Source: Desulforudis sp.
GTDB taxonomy: Bacteria > Bacillota > Desulfotomaculia > Desulfotomaculales > Desulforudaceae
Length of the DNA stretch: 64,000 nucleotides
Reading direction: 5' to 3'
Assembly (NCBI GenBank): GCA_003604975.1
Contig: QZIR01000071.1
Coordinates: 1 to 64,000 of the forward strand
Shown here one piece after another: positions 60,950 to 64,000 of this stretch. The notes beneath the pieces were generated by a model that was given only the letters and a program-made list of their open reading frames with translations, did no database searches and was not told the origin of the DNA. Position numbers and translations under genes: made by a program. Position 1 is the stretch's first letter. The number at the start of each line of letters is the position of its first letter.

Positions 60950-61984
60950 TTATGTTAATGCTAATGGGTCTGCATCAGTTGAGTTTCTCCATGTAAGTGC
61001 TTCACTTAATGTATTGCATTCAGGGTGGACCCCCTCGATATGATATTCTCCTGTAGTTGGATTGCGCATTTTTAAATACTTTTGTTCAGTTAAAAGGCCG
61101 AATTCTTCGGATTCAATATAGTCTGGTACATCAATTTGCACCTTTATAAGCTCGTAGTTATCTCGTTTATCAATCGTTGTTGCGTCAAACAGCTCAATAA
61201 ATCTATTAAGTCCGATTTTTTTTAGGATTTCACTCCGGTCTAGTGGGTCTGACATGAGTATATCGTCGGAATCAATATCTTCAATTGCTCTTTCGACTAC
61301 CCAGTTAGGTACCATTGTCCCATTTAAGTGCCACGAGCAACTTCCATCACGCCATAGGGTTGCTGGGCCATCGTCGCAATGCAGATATCCTTGCCGATTG
61401 ACCTCGATTTTTAATGGCCGCTTGACCAGTATCACAAAATCATCGAGGGGGTACCAGCAAAAACAATTTTGATTAACGAAATTGAGTTGGTTGATGAAAT
61501 AATCGATTCCGAACAACGTGTCTGGGTACAAAGGCTTGGGCATACAATGACGACCCTGTGACATGAATAAAAGAGAAAGCGCTGAGTCTCTCAGCCATCT
61601 TTCGTTATGTGGTGTAATCTCACCCCGAATTAGCTCCAAGAGAAGAGTTTTTCGATCGATTTTAAAACCATTCTCCATAAACCATCCGATGGCCATTTCT
61701 ACAGGGTATTCAATTCCTCTCCAGTTGCTCAAGCTACATAGGTCAACAAGGTGTTCCGTGCACTTGGCGTGATCGTAACCAAAATACCCGTCAAATTCTT
61801 CAGGAGTGAACTTATGTATCAAATAGTAAACAAGTTCCGCAGTTAAAACCGACTCAAACCATAATATCCTTGGGTTTGCCAAATTTACCTGCTGGTATAT
61901 TTTGTTTATTGCTTCAGTAACTTCGCCCTGATCGGCTGTTATAGGTTTACGAAATGCATAGGCAGGATCATTTTCATTATTCAT
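60950..61984 (-). CDS. DUF6745-like protein
   Basis: The 344-residue protein contains RQGYLHCDDGPATLWRDG and a following W-HLNGTMVPNWV (about 200-235). This resembles the LH-x-x-x-GPA-x-x-x-DG and GVxVP pattern of DUF6745 proteins, a family of unknown function. The C-terminal region carries a second block (KYLKMRNPTTGEYHIEGVHP). It sits next to a small protein that often accompanies this family, as judged by its own pattern. Confidence 0.6.
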   Translation of the reverse strand: MNNENDPAYAFRKPITADQGEVTEAINKIYQQVNLANPRILWFESVLTAELVYYLIHKFTPEEFDGYFGYDHAKCTEHLVDLCSLSNWRGIEYPVEMAIGWFMENGFKIDRKTLLLELIRGEITPHNERWLRDSALSLLFMSQGRHCMPKPLYPDTLFGIDYFINQLNFVNQNCFCWYPLDDFVILVKRPLKIEVNRQGYLHCDDGPATLWRDGSCSWHLNGTMVPNWVVERAIEDIDSDDILMSDPLDRSEILKKIGLNRFIELFDATTIDKRDNYELIKVQIDVPDYIESEEFGLLTEQKYLKMRNPTTGEYHIEGVHPECNTLSEALTWRNSTDADPLALT

Positions 61985-61996
61985 ACCAGTTCCATT

Positions 61997-62317
61997 TCAG
62001 TCCCTGGCCGCACGGACCGCATTGTCAACTTTGAAGTAATCATACTCTCTTACTTGGCGTACCTGATATATGCCTGGTGGTATGATAATTTGTTTGTGCT
62101 CTTCATGGCGAAGAGTGAAATAATCATCAGCCTTGCAGTACAGAATGTTTGTTCCTCTTTCCTTGTACAAAAGTATACTTTCATAAACCGCATGCGCATG
62201 TCCACTCGCCTCTCCTCTTGCAAGGATGTATCGGCCATTCTCAGGCGGCATGATCTCAAGATTATCGGGAAGTTTTTCAACGCTTTGAATCAGGATATCA
62301 CCTTGTTGATAGAGCAT
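61997..62317 (-). CDS. Small protein partner of the DUF6745-like gene
   Basis: 106 residues from the ATG at 62317, preceded by TGGAGG; the frame could begin at 62356 but that would overlap the next gene further. It is beta-rich: YQQGDILIQSVEKLP, ILARGEASGHAHAV, YFTLRHEEHKQIIIPPGIYQV. The His/Glu-rich segment (GHAHAV, RHEEHK) suggests a metal-binding cupin-like or double-psi fold. Function unknown. Confidence 0.6.
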   Translation of the reverse strand: MLYQQGDILIQSVEKLPDNLEIMPPENGRYILARGEASGHAHAVYESILLYKERGTNILYCKADDYFTLRHEEHKQIIIPPGIYQVRQVREYDYFKVDNAVRAARD

Positions 62318-62777
62318 GCGCGCCTCCATATGTGTTTGTTTGTGTAGCAAACCCACCGATCACGATTATTACTCCCGGCATATTGTTAATGAACAACGGG
62401 CGCATACGATATGTTTTATAATCACGTTTAACGTCGAAATATTTTGTAATAGTTAGGCCAACGGGCGTGAATATTTTTGAATCAAGAAATTGTTTCGGGT
62501 GGTCAAATTTATTACCGCTTAATATCTTTTGTTTGTAGCGTTTTTTGCTGGTGTAAAATAGGCAATAAAACTCAACAGTGGGCGTTGGACAATGTTCAGG
62601 AGCGGGCGCACGCAAGATGAATTCAATGGTGACGCAAGTTTCTTCAAGTTGTGGCTCCTTCCACTTGGCAAAAAAATTTTTAAAATCTGCGTAATCATCC
62701 TCGACCAAAATTCCCGTCCCTTCTTGCCGCAGTATTTTAAGAATATCTTGGTAAGTTTCGTTCAGCACGATGGCCAC
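62298..62777 (-). CDS. Hypothetical protein
   Basis: This 159-residue soluble protein is not recognised. It has an N-terminal helical part (1-40) and a strand-rich middle and end (EETCVTIEFILRAP, PGVIIVIGGFATQTN). Stop and start overlap with the neighbouring small gene, which supports one operon. AT-rich like the island. Confidence 0.5.
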   Translation of the reverse strand: MAIVLNETYQDILKILRQEGTGILVEDDYADFKNFFAKWKEPQLEETCVTIEFILRAPAPEHCPTPTVEFYCLFYTSKKRYKQKILSGNKFDHPKQFLDSKIFTPVGLTITKYFDVKRDYKTYRMRPLFINNMPGVIIVIGGFATQTNTYGGAHALSTR

Positions 62778-62782
62778 CCCGG

Positions 62783-63148
62783 TTATTGTCCAGGCACATA
62801 CACCAGCGAAATATGCATTTCTCCTGTTTTTATAAAAAAAAGGTTCTTATATACCCAGCCATTAATGACCTTGATCCTGTCGGTATATTCACAAAAATTC
62901 GGATTTTTCTTCTGATCGATCCTCTCCCAAGCGGCTTGCCCCTCTAAAGGATTCCACTCATGCTGAGGGTCAGGGATAAAGGTCATCGCTTGCGCGGTCA
63001 TGGAAGACGATGCGCCCTGAAAGTGATGGAATTTGCATAGCCACCCACCCTGAATTTTCAATACTTTCGTTCTGTCTCTGTGCCGCATTATTTCGGCATC
63101 CTGGTTAATTGTAATTAAATTGATCCAGCCCTTTTCATTCGTATTCAT
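62783..63148 (-). CDS. Hypothetical protein, first gene of the leftward island operon
   Basis: 121 residues from the ATG at 63148, my preferred start; a frame to 63202 exists. It is strand-rich with several Trp: GWINLITINQDAE, VLKIQGGWLCKFHHFQG, GWVYKNLFFIKTG. No family recognised. It starts divergently from the WYL gene, 121 bp away, so the palindrome between them could control both. Confidence 0.5.
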   Translation of the reverse strand: MNTNEKGWINLITINQDAEIMRHRDRTKVLKIQGGWLCKFHHFQGASSSMTAQAMTFIPDPQHEWNPLEGQAAWERIDQKKNPNFCEYTDRIKVINGWVYKNLFFIKTGEMHISLVYVPGQ

Positions 63149-63216
63149 TTCCCAGCCCCAGCGGTTTGTTTTTAGATGTGCTTGTGCTATCCTTTGAGGC
63201 AATGATCACCCATACC

Positions 63217-63235
63217 TGTGACGAAAACGGTCACA
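63217..63235. promoter_or_regulatory. Palindromic candidate operator between the island operon and the WYL gene
   Basis: A perfect inverted repeat TGTGAC-N7-GTCACA lies 34 bp before the WYL start codon and 69 bp before the divergent gene. WYL regulators of accessory and defence loci (such as CapW and BrxR) are known to bind inverted repeats at their own promoter, so autoregulation is likely; the pairing here is inference. Confidence 0.65.
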
Positions 63236-63268
63236 ATTTAAGAATAAAATTTCAGGGGATTTTCTTAT

Positions 63269-64000
63269 ATGCGTGGAAGCAATCTCGTTAAGTTCTTGCG
63301 AACAGTTGATTTGCTGAGCAGGCCTCAAGGCGCTACGGTTGATGAGATCGTCGAGGAACTGGGTATCGACAAAAGGTCAGTTTATCGATTGTTGGAAGTT
63401 ATTAGTGATATGCATTTTCCGATTTATGATGAACCGGACCCTGAGGATCGTAGGAGGGTGAGGAAACGACTAGTAGATACGTATCAGAAAAAACTGCCCA
63501 ATATGACCGTGCCGGAGATCAACTTAAGCGTATCAGAATTGATTGCGCTTTACCTCCTGCGTGGCGAAGAGCGAATCTATAAAGGAACCGAGGTTGAAAA
63601 AAAGATCGATTCGGCGTTTGCCAAAATAGCTTTTTTTATGCCCCCTAATCTCCCCTTTCAACTTGATAAATTACGGCCGTTATTTCTTTCCGCACGTAAG
63701 TTGGCAAAGGACTATAAGGACAAGGAGGAGATTATTGACCTGCTCACGGATGCGATGCTGCAAAACCTGACCTGTTATGTTCAGTATCATTCATTCGCTG
63801 ATGATGAAGTTAAATCTTTTCGGATCGATCCTTTGCATTTATTTGAAAATCAAGGGGGCTTATACCTTTTCGTGAATGCTACGAAATTCGGCGATATACG
63901 GATTCTTGCGGTAGAAAGGATAGAGAAGTTGAGTATTACTGAGGATAAATTTGTTTATCCGGAGAATTTCAACCCGGAAGAACGGTTGGAATCGGCGTTC
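63269..64000 (+). CDS. WYL-domain transcriptional regulator (cut by the window end)
   Basis: 244 codons are visible and the gene runs off the right edge. The N-terminus is a winged helix-turn-helix (LVKFLRTVDLLSRPQGATVD then EELGIDKRSVYRLL, residues 6-45). From about 150 the protein has a WYL-type ligand domain: LTCYVQYHSFADDEVKSF, RIDPLHLFENQGGLYLFVNA and RILAVERIEKL. This layout is that of WYL repressors that guard defence and mobile islands. It is read rightward, opposite to the island operon, with a palindrome in front. Confidence 0.85.
   Translation, partial: MRGSNLVKFLRTVDLLSRPQGATVDEIVEELGIDKRSVYRLLEVISDMHFPIYDEPDPEDRRRVRKRLVDTYQKKLPNMTVPEINLSVSELIALYLLRGEERIYKGTEVEKKIDSAFAKIAFFMPPNLPFQLDKLRPLFLSARKLAKDYKDKEEIIDLLTDAMLQNLTCYVQYHSFADDEVKSFRIDPLHLFENQGGLYLFVNATKFGDIRILAVERIEKLSITEDKFVYPENFNPEERLESAF

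Overview
The window looks like a piece of a Gram-negative chromosome, most probably a Desulfobacterota (former deltaproteobacterial) species. This is an inference from the gene content: several AAA proteins of the sigma54-activator type, sigma54-like -24/-12 promoters, a fused MFS/acyltransferase/ACP/AMP-ligase lipid protein, a rhombosortase with a GlyGly-CTERM target, and lipoprotein signals. No rRNA operon, complete tRNA gene or CRISPR array was found. Base composition changes sharply: GC-rich at about 1-10.6 kb and 45.5-55.9 kb, intermediate to AT-rich at about 11-45 kb, and clearly AT-rich from 55.9 kb on. This suggests several accessory blocks of different origin.

Region A (0.1-10.6 kb, all leftward) is an unrecognised membrane-associated system. 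Its genes are two pairs of paralogous membrane proteins, a vWA-type lipoprotein, a coiled-coil protein, a secreted protein that looks like a PARP-type ADP-ribosyltransferase, a two-module AAA ATPase, a DegT-type PLP enzyme and three small membrane proteins. Four genes share a start region and an upstream repeat of roughly 165 to 300 bp, so the locus grew by tandem duplication. A rightward peptide deformylase gene follows at 11.1 kb.

Region B (11.9-38.2 kb, all leftward, often with overlapping genes) is the most unusual part. In order of transcription it holds: a 1959-residue single-chain beta-beta' RNA polymerase with a degenerate Nudix-like N-terminus and a complete active-site motif set; an unknown 345-residue protein; a GAFTGA-type AAA protein; a fused oligopeptide-transporter ATPase; a decayed insertion sequence; a radical SAM enzyme; a 70-residue candidate precursor peptide; an oligopeptide-binding lipoprotein whose N-terminus copies the start of that peptide; two permeases; a 1256-residue histidine-kinase-like protein; two small unknown proteins; a receiver-AAA protein; and a 1097-residue receiver/zinc-ribbon protein. 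My reading, as a hypothesis, is a peptide-linked two-component system that commands its own RNA polymerase.

Region C (38.3-45.4 kb) is a mixed stretch: an M6-type secreted metalloprotease, a DUF1848 protein, a secreted protein of unknown role, a zincin-like protein and gene fragments. Region D (45.5-55.9 kb) carries a lipid operon (CDP-alcohol phosphatidyltransferase, ceramidase-like protein, Aas-like fusion) and a VIT-vWA/Cys-rich/rhombosortase operon. Each has a good sigma54-type promoter, and a sigma54 activator gene lies divergently beside the second. That activator gene ends inside the 3' half of a tRNA gene (anticodon loop CGT, threonine-like), which looks like an integration scar followed by a strong terminator.

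Region E (56-64 kb) is an AT-rich accessory island: two GIY-YIG-type proteins, a PcfJ-like protein, a DUF2779/PD-(D/E)XK-like protein, a DUF6745-like protein, several orphans, a broken Lcl/DUF1566 gene, and at the right edge a WYL regulator (cut by the window end) with a 19-bp palindromic candidate operator.
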